Shown piece after piece: positions 51,603 to 63,744 of a stretch of DNA of 64,000 nt. The DNA lies in assembly GCF_029633865.1 (NCBI RefSeq), contig NC_079214.1, positions 28,775,333-28,839,332 on the forward strand. Direction: 5' to 3'. The position numbers were made by a program, and so were the translations under genes. Under the pieces are notes generated by a model. It did no database searches. It saw only the letters and a program-made list of their open reading frames with translations, and had not been told where the DNA came from. The DNA comes from Lampris incognitus. Its lineage: Eukaryota; Chordata; Actinopteri; Lampriformes; Lampridae. How positions within the stretch are numbered: the stretch's first letter is position 1; every line of letters begins with the position of its first letter.

Positions 51603-53450
51603 CCTTTTTTGGCTCGTGACCCCACTTTGAAGTCACAAAACTGTAGACATTCCAAAATTACGCTAGAATTAATTTGTTGCAGGAAAATGTTCATTTTAGA
51701 CCACATTTAGGCTCTACCAATGACAATTCTGTATATTTATTATGTATTTTATGTATTATGATTGGTGTCTCTTTGTGATCAATTGTTTTTATTAGTCATC
51801 TACTTTTTTCCCAACGCAAGATAATACAAACAATACAAAAACAATAGAAAAAACATACAAAAATTACATATATATAATACGTACATACATATATAAAACA
51901 CAGTTATCCTACAAGCTGTTGTCATCACTATCCTCCTGACTGCTCTCTTCACTGTCTTCCCCTCTTTCAAACATGGCAGGTGAAGATGTAGGCATACTCC
52001 CTTCTCCCTGGTTGAGTCTGTGATTAGCTGTTTGCATCCATAAGTCCACAGCTGACTTCGGGTCGAAAGCCTCTGTTATCTTAGACAAGTGGATGTGCAT
52101 CAGGGATGAGAGGCAAGAGTCTGGCAGGCGGGATCTGTACTTGCTTTTTATTACTATATTGAGATGCGAAAAATCCCCTCACATGCAGCACTGCTCAAAG
52201 GCAGTGTAAGGGACAACAGAAGGACTTTATGAATGTTGGAGTAACTATCTGGATTACTTATCTTTACTGTGTTGACCAAGTCATACACAGAGGAGGCAGG
52301 CTACCAAACATTTTCCTGCTTGCTTTAAACACATCCATTCTCTTACAGTGGAGTCTCCGTCAAAAGCTGGCCTCATATTGCTGGAGAATGTTAGTTAGTG
52401 TTGTGTTGCTACAACTGTGGAGGTCTTGCATTTCTTTAGGCCGAGTTGAAGGATCAATCACATGACTTAAGGGATTCATATCTGCTTTCAAACTCATGAA
52501 TTAGACCTCTCAATACATCAGCCATGTCCCTGTCAGCATCAGCATTTGAAACCGTCTCTTTCCTGTACTTGCCTTCACTGACAAGCAATAATGTCAGCTG
52601 TCTAGCAGCTACCATGAGCACATCTTTGCATTCACCAATAGTCAATTTATCTTGCTGGAACCTGAAGCAGATAAACTGTAAAATGTTTCCAGTGTCAAGC
52701 ATGTTGGATAGGAAACACTGAAAACGCTCTGTGCAGATGTTTTTTAGGTCACTGTCATCACTTGTGGCCACTTGAATCTGAATGGCAGGTAATAGCCTCC
52801 ATATTTTAAACAGAGTCTCTTGCCCCCATAAAGACCATCTGATGTTGTGAATCTTTCCTAGTTTCACAAAGGCAATGCCATTCTCATCACATATCTTCTT
52901 TAGCTGTTCTGTTCTTTTTGCGCCCCCTTTCTGTAAATCAAAGCTCAGCAACATGACAACAGAGCGATTACATGTCTCACAGTATGGTACAATGTGATCA
53001 GCTGACTTTGTGCAGTTCTCGAGGGTGTGGACAGTACACAGAATATACATAAGGGAATCCCCGATCGCCACCATCTGATGCTATTTGGGAACGACCCCAT
53101 TGTAAACTTCAACATTGACATCTGCTCTGTCTGTACCCACCGAGACCAACTTCGTCTTCCCCTAAACCACAAGTATGGAAGTGTTGCTCCAGTCCGTTCG
53201 CTATGTCCTATGCCGCTCGGTTCACACCCAAATTAATTAATCCAAGGAAATCTGACGTAAACTCTCCGTAGCTAGACACAGACACAATTTCCTGTTCCAC
53301 CTGTGTTATGTCTTCTGATCCATCAAACATCACGCCCCAAAATTCAGCTGCCTTCAATTTTTCTCAATTCTAAACTGATTGTCTGTGCGATGCTCTGCAT
53401 GATGTGCCCCCCCCCCCCGTCGTCCCGACATTAACTCCAAGCCTCTTTAA
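51590..53450 (-). mobile_element. hAT transposon A (KIAA1586-like transposase), decayed
   Basis: The end at 51590 reads CAGGGGTTCCCAACCTTTTT, a standard hAT terminal inverted repeat. - strand coding pieces are: FWGVMFDGSEDITQVEQEIV near 53330; the long frame 52454-53074 with FVKLGKIHNIRWSLWGQETL; and C-terminal SKYRSRLPDSCLSSLMHIHL, then KITEAFDPKSAVDLWMQ (51909-52160). Blocks are in the order seen in KIAA1586-type hAT proteins. Several stops are present, and the far terminal repeat was not found. Confidence 0.75.
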
Positions 53451-54149
53451 AAGCGCAATATCCTCGTATGAACGAGAAGGATATTTTCATGTTAGCTGTT
53501 GGGGGGAGACAATGGTTATCGGTGTCTTCCCCTTTTTATATATATATTTTTTTCTTTGTATTGTATGCTTTTGTTGAGGTGCAGGGGGTGGGTGGGGAAA
53601 AGAAAATATGAAAAATGGTGACCTGAAATCCCAGTATTGTTTGTTGTTAGCTTGTTTTTCACCAAAAAAAAAAAGATACCATTAAATTGATTAGGCCTAC
53701 CAGTTGCAACTTAAAACCAACAGTATTCAAAAAACACTAACAACTCACATAATAGAGGGTCGCGTGAGCTATTTCCCTGTAGCTATGCTAGAAATTAATT
53801 TTTTCCCGAGTTACAGAAGTTGCTAACAATTAATCTCGCCAATGAAGCATCCCATATGATGACTAATAATGTCTGTGACGTTAACTGGTATGCTAACATT
53901 ACTAGCTAGTAAGTATATTTGCAAGTTACAGAGCCATAGCTGTGGGAATGTATTTTGAGTAGGGGGGCTGAGAAAAAAAAGAGGGGGGTGGTCGCATTTT
54001 GTCAGGATTGACGTTATGACTGTGCATAGCCTAGACACTTAAGTAAAACGTTGATAAATGACTAGACTGCGAGATTAGTTACTGCTGAGGGACAAATAGA
54101 CTCTCTCTCTCACACACAGACACACGGTGGTACCAGGCCTATTGTTATG

Positions 54150-55440
54150 GGCGCTGCTTTTCTATACGGAGTGCTTGTACACCGACTGTGATGCTGAACA
54201 TCAACACTTATTTATGCATGACACATAAAAGCACATCACTACACAAATGCAGACTGCTCGGCGGCAGCATAAAAAAACAAACATATAAACACACGCAATA
54301 TGTATGTCTATTGCCAAAGCACAATCTCCAACTGCAGGCTGCGCCGCGGCTGCATATAGCTTAAAAATTAACCTATTGTGGCTGGGTGGTAAATCTGTTA
54401 AATATGTTAAATGATTTTCCTCTTAAATTTAGTATAGTTTACCTGTTAATATATGTAATTGTTACACTGTCAAGCCATGTAAAATGTCATTTGATGTATT
54501 TAAATTGTGAAGCAGATTGTGAGTGTATTTTTATAGTTTTGGTTGTCATGCATGTTTTGACCAGTAAGTGGCAGTTTTGCGGACTTTTATTGTAACTCCG
54601 TGCAAGTTATCCAAGCGCATCTTGGGTACTCTTTCTGCAAGTTATCCAAGTGCATCTTGGGTATTCTTTCTTTTTTCTTCCGTGAACCACCTGAAGATTG
54701 CGGTGTGACGGTGCTCTGACTCCGTAGTAAGTAGGTGTAAATATCTTGTGAAATATACCTGTAACATTATTCCAAACAATATTGTATGTTGGTAATTTGA
54801 CACGATGGTTTGATTTAGACGCTACTGGATGTTCGGTGATTTTGGGCGTGAGCCGTCGACCACTGTTCGCCATTGCAGGCATGACAAGGTAATGTTGGCG
54901 TGCATAAAGCCACACCATGCCATTGTATTTGGGTAGTAAGGGAAATGTAAAGGTTTTATATGCATTTTAATTCTGTTTAAAGGTAACTGACAGAGTGAGA
55001 AGTTGCGCAATCTTCAGGAAGTTCCACATGTCTTTGTTAAACCCTGTTTAACATACATAGTCCACTGCCGTATTTTGCACCGTATTTTGTATTTTGTATT
55101 TATCATTTTCCTTTTAAAATCTTTTCTGTTAAAGTTGCCACATCTGTGAACATTTATGAGCTGTTTGCTCGAAAGACACAGGAATTTATGCACTCAGTAA
55201 AACGATCTGCATTCGAAGGTTCAAACAATAAAATTAAAGCTACAAGAACCCCGGAAGTAATTGTGTCCTGTGTGGTATCTAATTCCACGGGCAACATATA
55301 ATAACACATGGGCCTATCAGCCACATGCAATCTCCAAACACAACTGCAGGCTGCACCGCGACAGCATATAAAAATTAACCCATACACATAGACCTATCAG
55401 CCACAATCTCCAATCAAGAAATATATAATTGTCTTGCCTT
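54150..55440. repeat. Non-coding region with dispersed degenerate copies of a short motif
   Basis: Related segments with CAATCTCCAA...ACTGCAGGCTGCRCCGCG...GCATAWA...AAAATTAACC occur near 54325-54373, 55328-55382 and partly at 54240-54275. They lie in the presumed 3' part of the TTF-type hAT. No gene is seen. Confidence 0.5.
54602..54671. repeat. 35-bp tandem duplication
   Basis: Two adjacent copies of a 35-bp unit starting TGCAAGTTATCCAAG and ending CTTTC differ at two positions. Confidence 0.9.
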
Positions 55441-55556
55441 ACTGACGGCCTGCATGCAGATCTCCAAACATGGCTTTTCTTTCTTGGTTGGTGCTGATAA
55501 AGTCCCTCATGAGGGCATCAATGTCCAAACTGTCCAATATATCTCCATGAACATGC

Positions 55557-57829
55557 ATGCGTAATCATGTCTTCAGACGGCAGAGAGTGGAAAATGTCCT
55601 CTCTGATGAAGCAGCCGAGATGGGGAGACTTAGGCAGAGTTTGATGAGGTTTTCAACTTCGTTGAAAAGAGCCCTTGTTTGTGGATGGAGTTTAGACTTG
55701 GTTGTTGCGATGTCTTTTACTGTCTTGGGAGAATCACTGCAGAGATCTCCCATCATTTTCAGCTGGATCTCCAGTCATGCTTTGTCAAAGTGCAAGGGAA
55801 GGTGAAGGGAATCTATATCCACGATTTGTTCCTTGTTGGCTGCCCTAATAAGCACCTTTTCTCTGAGAGCTGCTGTTTTCATACCATCTTGATTAAATCT
55901 CCTCTTTACTTCTGCTGTGACCAAGTCCACAGCTTCATAGAACTCTCGTCTCCATGAGTATTGCGCAACTTGTGCGTCTGCCTCTGGCTCTGCTGTGTGT
56001 CGATAACGGGCGGGGGTTTTTGTCACCCTGTGCTCACCTGGCATTTTAAGTCCTGTGTTGGTTACAGTTTGTTTTAGCATGTTATCCACCACTGTATCAT
56101 CCCGAAGGGCCTCAATGCGCCTTCCAAGCAGTTCGGCACACTCAAAGGGTGTCCAGTGCGCTGGCTTTGGTATGCTGCAAACTCCTGGCCACCGACTCGC
56201 ACGGCTCGAATATTGCTTCACAACAGAGGAGGCCATTGTAGATTTTAGCCTACAATGCGTGAGCAGACTGCCGATCTTAGCTCTGGTCTCTCCCCTCACA
56301 CTTCTGTCATTTTTAAGCTGCTCCAGTGTTTTGATGATTTCTCTGTAGACACTACACAGGTTTGATAGCTACTGTTTGTATGCACCATCTTGTGGGACAT
56401 ATGGCCAGTATGGTAACTATCTCATTGCAGCCAAACGTGGACTCATAGAGCTCCTTGGCTTTTGCTGATTCACGGATTACCACAGCTATGCCCTGAACAA
56501 AGTTAATTGAATCAGCAATGAGACCCACCCCACGCGCAGCCTCCTGAAGAACTAGGTCAAGTGAATGTTTGGCACAGTGGACGAAGAGGGACTCAGGGCA
56601 TGTTTCTTTTAGCCATGCCTGAACACCTGAAAACAGTCCTGACATGTTAGAAGCTCCATCAAAACAATATCCATGGAGACGCTCAATTGGGATGTTCAGC
56701 CTGAGAAATACATCTTTGATGCACTTGAACAGGGTCTCTCCGCTGCTGTCGGGGGCATTGTAAAATCCAATGAATTCAGAGTTAATCTCCAATTTCTCAT
56801 CCACATACTGCAGCGTCAATGAGAACTGCTCTATTGTACTGGAGTCGGTGGTACCATCAGCTGTGAGTCCATAGTACGGACTATTTCGGGCACGGGATAC
56901 AATCTCACGTTGAATAGCGCAGGTATACTGTTGAATGACTTCATTCTGGATTGTGTCTGAGAGCTAGTTATCTCTCCTCTCAATCCAATGTCTCTCACCT
57001 GGGAGGTTGGAGGTACGTTCAAGCATTAGTTCATACAAAATGCCATCACGGGTGCTATCACCCCGAAAAGCCACCCCCTTCTTTCCCAGGAAGAGCACTG
57101 ACCTGAACATCAGCTTCAAAACATGCCTTGTTGAGTCTTGAGTTCGGCAGACAGCGTCAGATAAAAGGGGTGTTTTGCAGAGCAGTGATTTTTTTTTTGA
57201 ATGGCATCACTGTGAAGTTTAGACTTTTCAAGCTCGTTGAATTTTTCTATGGTTTTCTGCCAGTTTGTGAAGCCTCCCTTGACAAAACTGCTGTCAAACC
57301 TTACACTATCTTCATTGATGAAACATTTCTTCACTGCTTTCACACAGCTAAAACAGACAACGCAATCACCTTCCTCAATATAATGCAGCCACCTCCATTT
57401 GTTGAACCAGTTTGCATTGAATGAATGAGAAAACGTCTCTTTTCCAAACTGCCTTCCAGGAAAACTGAAGTTGATTGCTTGGTGTGGAGTGATTGCCTCG
57501 ACTGAAACCATGTTAACGCTAGCATTTTGTCTTGGTACTGCCGTGACATTAGCTTGAATTAGTATGGCTCCTGGGCACGGGGCAGGTGTGGCGGTCGCGT
57601 CGGGGGTGCTGCAGCTGCTGCTGGTAGGCCTACTCGGCTTAGGCTCCAAGTCTGCTTCCTCCTCCGCTTGATCCACTACCTCGAGGCTCAATCTCTTTTT
57701 GTCTTTTTTGGGCTTCCCAAAAAAATTCAGAAATGCATTTTTGCACCATTTGGACTGGTGTTCAGACACTTGACCTGACTGAGTCACACTGACAGATGCC
57801 GTCATGAGACAATTGTTGCTTGTTGTCAT
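55557..57829 (-). pseudogene. TTF-zinc-finger hAT transposase (ZMYM1-like), decayed
   Basis: - strand pieces run in order. The N-terminal Pro/Ser-rich part and TTF finger are at 57116-57829 (FSHSFNANWFNKWRWLHYIE, CVVCFSCVKAVKK, GFTNWQKTIEKFNELE). A GLTADGTTDSSTIEQFSLTL segment is near 56840-56880. The DUF4371-like core is at 56352-56819 (LHGYCFDGASNMSGLFSGVQ, VHCAKHSLDLVLQEAARG). A linker follows at 55775-56299. The hAT dimerisation end is at 55565-55756 (LSLPISAASSERTFSTLCRL, KT). At least three frame breaks separate them. The likely element limits are near 53.95 and 58.25 kb. It is a transposon remnant, not a host gene. Confidence 0.85.
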
Positions 57830-57884
57830 TGTGGCTTAGGTCACTTACTTTTTACAGTCAAGTCATTAATGTTTCCAATGAATG

Positions 57885-57907
57885 TTTTTTTTTTTTTTTT
57901 TTTTTTT
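57885..57907. repeat. Poly-T tract
   Basis: Uninterrupted run of about 22 T, just upstream (transposon sense) of the TTF-type hAT coding region. Confidence 0.9.
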
Positions 57908-59152
57908 GGATAATCTTTTTATTTGGAGATGTTAACAAGCGCAAAATACAATAGGCATGTACTTAGACTATTTCCATTTTTCTTCTTTTACACAAACACC
58001 CCAGCCACCCACAATAACACATGCATAATAAGATAAATAATGGATACATTTACATGTGAAAGAAGTCACATTTAGCCATGTGTACATACATATTCACGAT
58101 TGCAGTCATACATGCCTGCATCAATCCAAGGCAGAAACGATTTCGATACAATTCAAATACAATATTCACATTTTTATTTATTTATTTTTGACCCCCCCCC
58201 CCCCAATTTTTCTTGGGCTCCACGCCAGGGGGTGCTGCAGCACCATCAGCACCCCTACTTCCCCGCGGCTATGTATAGGGCACGTGTTTGCCAATCGCTC
58301 TTTTCTTCTGTTGCATTTTAGAGTCATTCAGAAAGCTTGCCTTAGGGAAATTTGCACCAAACACCAAAGCAGCTTCTTTCCTCAAGCTACTGGTAACAAG
58401 GTACGCAAATAAAATGCAGTAGTTCACAGTGAGTGTGTTGCTGGACCCGAAAGGACATGTCACGTAATTCACTTGCATTTAGCCAGAGACTGTGATTAGG
58501 CTAATCGTTGTACAGTTTTGTTTTTTTTGTTTTTTTTTTACAGCTTAAACCTGGGGATAAAAATGGTCTTATTTGAGGATAAAATGACATATTAAGTAAT
58601 TGAATATGTATTTTAAATACATTTAATTGAAATACTGCCCATCACTGATTTGTTCCCACCTTACACGAATGTTGTGTGTTCACTACTGTGTTGCTTCTGT
58701 GTTGTTTTTTTTTTAAATTAAAAGTTTAAAAGGCTCATATAATAAACATTACATGATCATCCCTGATGTGTTGTTTCATTGCTCTATCACATGTTAAATT
58801 CAGGGATATGATTTCTGTACTGGAAGTCTTACGGACACATTACTCCATTTATTTTCAGTTGCAATGTTTTTTGTTTACCCAGATCATAAGGGTTCACGAT
58901 AATAGTCACATTTCAAAACATTTCAAAATAAATTGGAAGATTTATTTTAGGAAAGCTGACAAGTGGAATGAAAACAGAGGAAACATGCCTGGAGCTGTTG
59001 CACAAAAGACTGGAGATTAATTTGGCGTGGTGATTAGGTGATAGATAAATTACCCTATTTGATTGCAATTTTCAATTTCAATTACAATAATTTTAGACAT
59101 CAAATAAAACACCAATTTTTTTTAGATTTTTGCATTCAAATGAACTTTATTT

Positions 59153-59381
59153 CAGTGTTTCCCAAACCAGCCTTCAAGCCCCTTGTCCTGCAGATTTACA
59201 TTGTAACCCTGCACACATAGACCTGTTTTTACTCACTCAACCAATCATATCACAGTATCTAATTATTCCTGGTGTGCCAAATCTGACATTATTAAGTGCT
59301 GATTAGCTGAGTAAGTACAAGCAGGGTTACAATGACAATCTGAAAGACGGGGGACCTTGAGAATTGGATTGGGAAACACTG
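59153..59381. mobile_element. 229-bp hAT MITE with perfect 8-bp target-site duplication
   Basis: Terminal inverted repeats CAGTGTTTCCCAA are perfect over 13 bp and match at 16 of 17. The 8-bp duplication CTTTATTT at 59145-59152 and 59382-59389 is exact. It has no coding capacity. It lies in the cenpf intron about 180 bp before the ATG-bearing exon. Confidence 0.93.
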
Positions 59382-59595
59382 CTTTATTTCATCGTACTGC
59401 TGTTGGGCTTGACCAGTTAATACTCTCAGTACTGTCAACAAGTCTTTAGAGCTGGTTTACTGATATTATTCGGAGGGTCTCTTTTTCCTTTCTTTGTGAT
59501 GGGGTTTATGATAAAAAAATGGATTCAATAGGATTTCATGATTTATTTTCTGATTTTTAGATTCAGTTGATACTCATTTGACCAGGCTCTACGCC

Positions 59596-62500
59596 ATGAG
59601 TTGGGCAGTAGAGGAGTGGAAGGATGGTCTTCCAGGGAAAGCCCTCCAGAAGATCCAGGAGATAGAGTCCCAGCTGGACAAACTGAAGAAGGAGAGGACC
59701 CAGAAACAGTTTCAGCTGGATTCACTGGAGGCTGCACTGCAGAAACAAAAGCAAAAGGTCTGTGGTGAGGTGCAGGTGGTGGTGGATGGATTGATGGGTG
59801 GGCAGATGGAGCTGAAGAGAAGACTCAGAAACCCCAGAAAGTTGAATAAGTTCATCTGGACACAACGTTTAGTGGGGGGAAACGTTTCATCACTCATCTA
59901 AGTGACTAACTAGAGTTACAATTACAATGGTCATGTGTACTATTCACAAAGGACTGGGGAATAGTTGTAATCACTGCTATTCCCTAATCCTCTGTGAATA
60001 GCACACATGGCCTTTGTAACTCTAGTTAATGGTCACGGCAATTTGCATATGAAACCGATCGATGGTTTCAGTCATTATGCTCTGTGCTGTTTTATAAGGT
60101 TGGGGGATACCTGCAGTCAGCTGAGACTGACGAAGTCACTTAGATGAGTGATGAAATATTGCTCCTGCTAAATGTTGTGTCCAGAGGAACTGATTCAACT
60201 TTCTGGGATTTCCTTACCCGGGTTATTGAGCATGCATCAAGACATAGACTCAAGCAATCATAGCTAGACACTAGAGGCTGGATTGCAAAAACAGACAGGA
60301 AAAGGTCAGTGTTTGTGAGTGGATTGGTGGACTTATGATTGACTGAGTCTACCGACACTATTTTTTACTATCAGAAGTATTACACTGAGACAGCGTGTAG
60401 CAGAGTAAGGGCAACATCAAAATATTAAAGAATGACCCATAGATAGTTTTTTTTTCTGCAATGGTAACATAAATGGGTGGTATTCTATAATGTTTTCTTA
60501 GAAGCAGTATATAACATGTAAAATTCAAGCTAGTCCTGCTTGATGGAACTTAAAAGCATGGCTGGAATATGTTTTTGGTTAATATAATTGCTGGGGTAAA
60601 ACTGTTAGTTGAGAGTATTCAAACCCTTCAATGCTGGATTCATGGAAGTCTGCCCCTGTAATAATACATTTTATTTATCGAGCACTTTTCAAGTACACAA
60701 AGACTACACAAGTTAAAATAAACATACAAGCAACACACCAAAAACATATAACATACAACATATATCACACATTAAAAATAATTCTGAATAGGTGAGTTTT
60801 GATTAATGATATGGACATGGATCGATGCAGTCTCTGATGTGTTTGGGGAGGGAGTTCCAGAGGTAGGGGGAAGCTCTAGAGAAGGTTGTGTGGGGAGGGA
60901 GACAGAGCGGCGTTATCAACGGTGAGGCAGAAGTTGTGAGTGGTTTTGATAAGGGATTTGGGACCGATGATGATCATGTCAGATTTATCTCAATTTAGTT
61001 TGAAGAAGTTGGCTTGCATCCATGATTTCAGTGAGGTAATTGGTCGTAAGCTGTTGTGGTGATGGATTTAGTGGAAATGTAGAGTTGTACGTCATTGGCG
61101 TAGCAGTTGAAGTGGAAACCATGACAACCTCTATGATTTTACCAAGGGGGAGCATGTAAAAAAAAGGATGAACAGCAGAGGACAAAGCACCGAACCCTGG
61201 GGGACGCCTTGGGACAGAGGAGCAGTGAAGGAGGTGCAGTTGTTGATACTGATGAACTGTTGTTTGGTTGTGAGATATGACTTAAGCCAGGAGAGGGCAG
61301 TACTGGTGATGTTGAGGGAGGATTCAAGGTGTGAGAGAAGAATGGTGTGGTTGATGGTGATAAAAGCTGCAGTGAGGTCAAGGAGGATGACAATGCTTAG
61401 GTGGCCAGAGTCTGAGGAAAGGAGGAGGTTGTTGCTGACTTTAAGGGGCACTGTTTCTGTGCTGTGCTGTGAATGGAAATCATATTGAAATGGTTTGAAC
61501 AGGTCGTTGGAGGTGAGGTGAGCTTTGAATTGGGAGGTGACAACACGTTCCAGTATTTTTGACAGAAGGGGGAGATTGGAGATGGGACGGAAGTTGCTTA
61601 TGATATCAGGGTTGAGTCCAGGTTTTTTGAAGATGGGGGTGCCAGTTTAAGTGTATGGGGGACTGAACCAGAGCTAAAGGAGAAGTTAATGATTTCTGTA
61701 ATGAGTGAGGAGATAACTGGGAGACAGTCCTTTACAAGACTGGATGGGATGGGTTCCAGAACACAAGTGGAACTTCTCATTCCTTCCATAGGGTTGGACA
61801 GCTCCATTGGGGACACAGGGGAGAACTTTGACAGGGGCTGATTGTTGGTGGGGGTTGTTGAGAGAGCGAGAGGTGGTCAAGTTGCTGTAGATGTTGTCAA
61901 TTTTAGTTTAGAAAAATAAAAGGAAAGAGTTGCACTTGTTAACTGTCAAGGAATTGGAGGTGTTGGTGCTGGGTTTGAGAAGTTTGTTTATTGTGGAAAA
62001 GAGAGCCTTGGGGTTGGTGGAGCCATAGTGTATGAGGTGTGAGTAGTAGGTGGACTGGACTGCGTCTTTGTATTGTTGAAGGTAGTCTATGTAGGCTTGG
62101 AGGCGCACTGTTAAACCAGTTTTCTTGCAGAGTCATTTGTGCTGGCGCTTAACGGGATTTCATTTCATGGAGTCAAGAGTATATCAAGGAGCCGAGTGTG
62201 TGAATGAGACTGTTTTGTTTTTAATGGGGGCCAGCTGACTCAGTACAGGAGGAGAGTGTGTCATTATAATAACTGACAGGATCGGAGGGATTATCAGACA
62301 GCGGGGGAGGAGAGGCAGACATTTTACTGGCAAGAGAGGCAGAAAGAGCTGAGGGGGAGATGGATTTGAGATTTCTGAAGGATATTACTATGTGTTTGAC
62401 TTTTGGGATTGGGATAGGGATGTCAACATCCATGGTGATTGCCAGGTGGTCAGCGATATTGAGGTTGAGGCTGGAGAGTTGATGTATTGTGAGACCAGTG

Positions 62501-63569
62501 GAGCAGACCAAATCCAGGATGTGACCACGGCTGTGAGTGGGGAAGTTGATGTGTTTATGTGTGTGAAGTTGAAGCATTGTAGCAGTTCCAAGAATTCTGT
62601 GGCACATTAATGGTCGGTGTTATCAGTGTGGATATTAAAGTGGATATCTGTAGTAGCAAAGACAAGAATTTATGAAATGTAAAAAATACGCAAATAAATA
62701 TAGATGACAACTTATAGTATGAAAGGACCCAGAGGCAGTTTTAGCTATACACATTGGATGGAGCCCCACAGAAAAAAAAAGTTTCACTCATAAATTAGTA
62801 GTAGTAAAAAATGATCAGTCGTATATTTGAATGGATTCATGGATAGACAGTGTTAATTGGATGTAATCACTTAATTTCCAACATTCAGTCAACCTTCCCA
62901 TTTCTTCTCCAAGAGGGCAGTAGGTGTAGTGGGGCAGCAACCAGTTGAAGAAGTTTAACCTCTTGTGAATAAATGTTGTTTCTGTTATTGCATTTGTCCG
63001 TTTGTCTCACTCTGCAGGTGGACAATGAGCGTAGTGAAGCGTCTGCTCTGAAGAGAGAAAACCAGTCGTTAGTGGAGTCATGTGACTCTGTGGAGAAAGC
63101 CCGCCAGAAGGCTGTTCATGAACTGGGAGTAAAAGAGCAGCAGGTCAGTTTAGTCATTCTGAGTACAAAATCCCATTTTGGAAATTAAATAGCATTGATT
63201 GAATAGGAATAACAATAGGAAGCTCCTTTCCTACGATCTAATTGGAGAGCTTTATATCCAAATTTTCTGAATTCATTGAATTTTTCAGAAAATTTTTATT
63301 TTCTGAAGCTAGCACTCCAAAGTCTATGCCCACTTTCCACAGCAATTGGTAAAACTCCTTGCCCCACCTTTTGAATTTATTTGGGTCAAAAAAAGATTAC
63401 TTAATATATGACATGCTCATATGAAGCATTGTATGAACATGTATTTGTATTATGCTGACTCGTGTAATTTCGACTGAACCTCTTGTTGCTGAACCTAGGT
63501 GAGCTACCTGGAGGGCCAGCTCAGCTCTTCCAGGAGGACCATAGAACGACTGGAGCAGGAGCTTAAGAA
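59596..63569 (+). CDS. cenpf: Centromere protein F, first three coding exons (3' partial)
   Basis: CENPF is a very large coiled-coil protein of the G2/M nuclear matrix, nuclear envelope and outer kinetochore. It binds microtubules and helps recruit dynein regulators. Exons: 59561-59757 (ATG at 59596), 63018-63143, 63499-63569 and onward out of the window. All junctions are GT-AG and phase-compatible. The start reads MSWAVEEWKDGLPGKALQKI and continues QEIESQLDKLKKERTQKQFQ, LDSLEAALQKQKQK. This matches the human N-terminus closely. The next exons read VDNERSEASALKRENQSLVE, SCDSVEKARQKAVHELGV and VSYLEGQLSSSRRTIERLEQ, with heptad-type coiled-coil spacing. An in-frame leader before the ATG and the acceptor at 59561 imply an upstream non-coding exon, probably at 48.2 kb. 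Intron 59758-63017 holds a Penelope foldback piece and an L2-like LINE. Confidence 0.95.
59830..60250. mobile_element. Penelope-derived foldback element in cenpf intron
   Basis: Two inverted Penelope termini: left 59835-59960, right 59975-60245, ending TTATTGAGCATGCATCAAGA. AGACTCA occurs at both outer edges (59821 and 60246) and may be a short or eroded target duplication. The right arm carries a hammerhead-like core with canonical CTGACGA (60128-60134), stem GTCACT/AGTGAT and GAAA. It starts about 70 bp after the exon donor. Confidence 0.75.
60655..62640 (-). mobile_element. Decayed L2-like LINE, endonuclease end to RT
   Basis: - strand coding blocks, upstream to downstream: end of the endonuclease (SRGHILDLVCSTGLTIHQLS, LNLNIADHLAITMD; 62.3-62.6 kb), linker (61.9-62.1 kb), and RT ([56 protein letters not shown]; 61.13-61.45 kb). 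Its 3' end with GCTCGATAAATAAAATGTAT is near 60656. Frameshifts occur throughout. It is related to, but distinct from, the copy at 33-34.3 kb. Confidence 0.88.
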
Positions 63570-63744
63570 GTGAGTAGGACTGTATGGTTGAGTTGTTGTG
63601 CATGCATGTTTATGCAAAGAGAAACTGCTGTGAAGCATTTGTGGGAAAGTGTCTTGTGGGGCCAAAATGATCAGAATCATGTTTATTGACCATGTAGGTT
63701 TGCACATACGTGGAATTTGACTCTGGTTTCATAGCTCTCTCAGT

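Larger units (their letters stand above)
49825..58647 (-). mobile_element. Outer hAT element, about 8.8 kb, containing nested transposons
   Basis: Left end CAGAGATGGGCA (49825-49836) and the complement of the right end, CAGTGATGGGCA (58636-58647), match at 11 of 12 bases. The 8-bp flanks GTTGGTTC and ATTTGTTC match at 6 of 8, as expected of an old hAT target duplication. Both ends continue into ATTTTAAATACATT-like AT-rich DNA. The outer element's transposase is the fragment at 50640-51602. The KIAA1586-like and TTF-type hAT copies lie inside it as later insertions. All of this lies in the inferred cenpf intron 1. Confidence 0.55.

Noticed and set aside
52454-53074. The 206-codon KIAA1586-like frame as a domesticated gene
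   Set aside because: Adjacent pieces of the same protein are broken by stops, and a hAT terminal repeat lies at 51590; it looks like a dead transposon.
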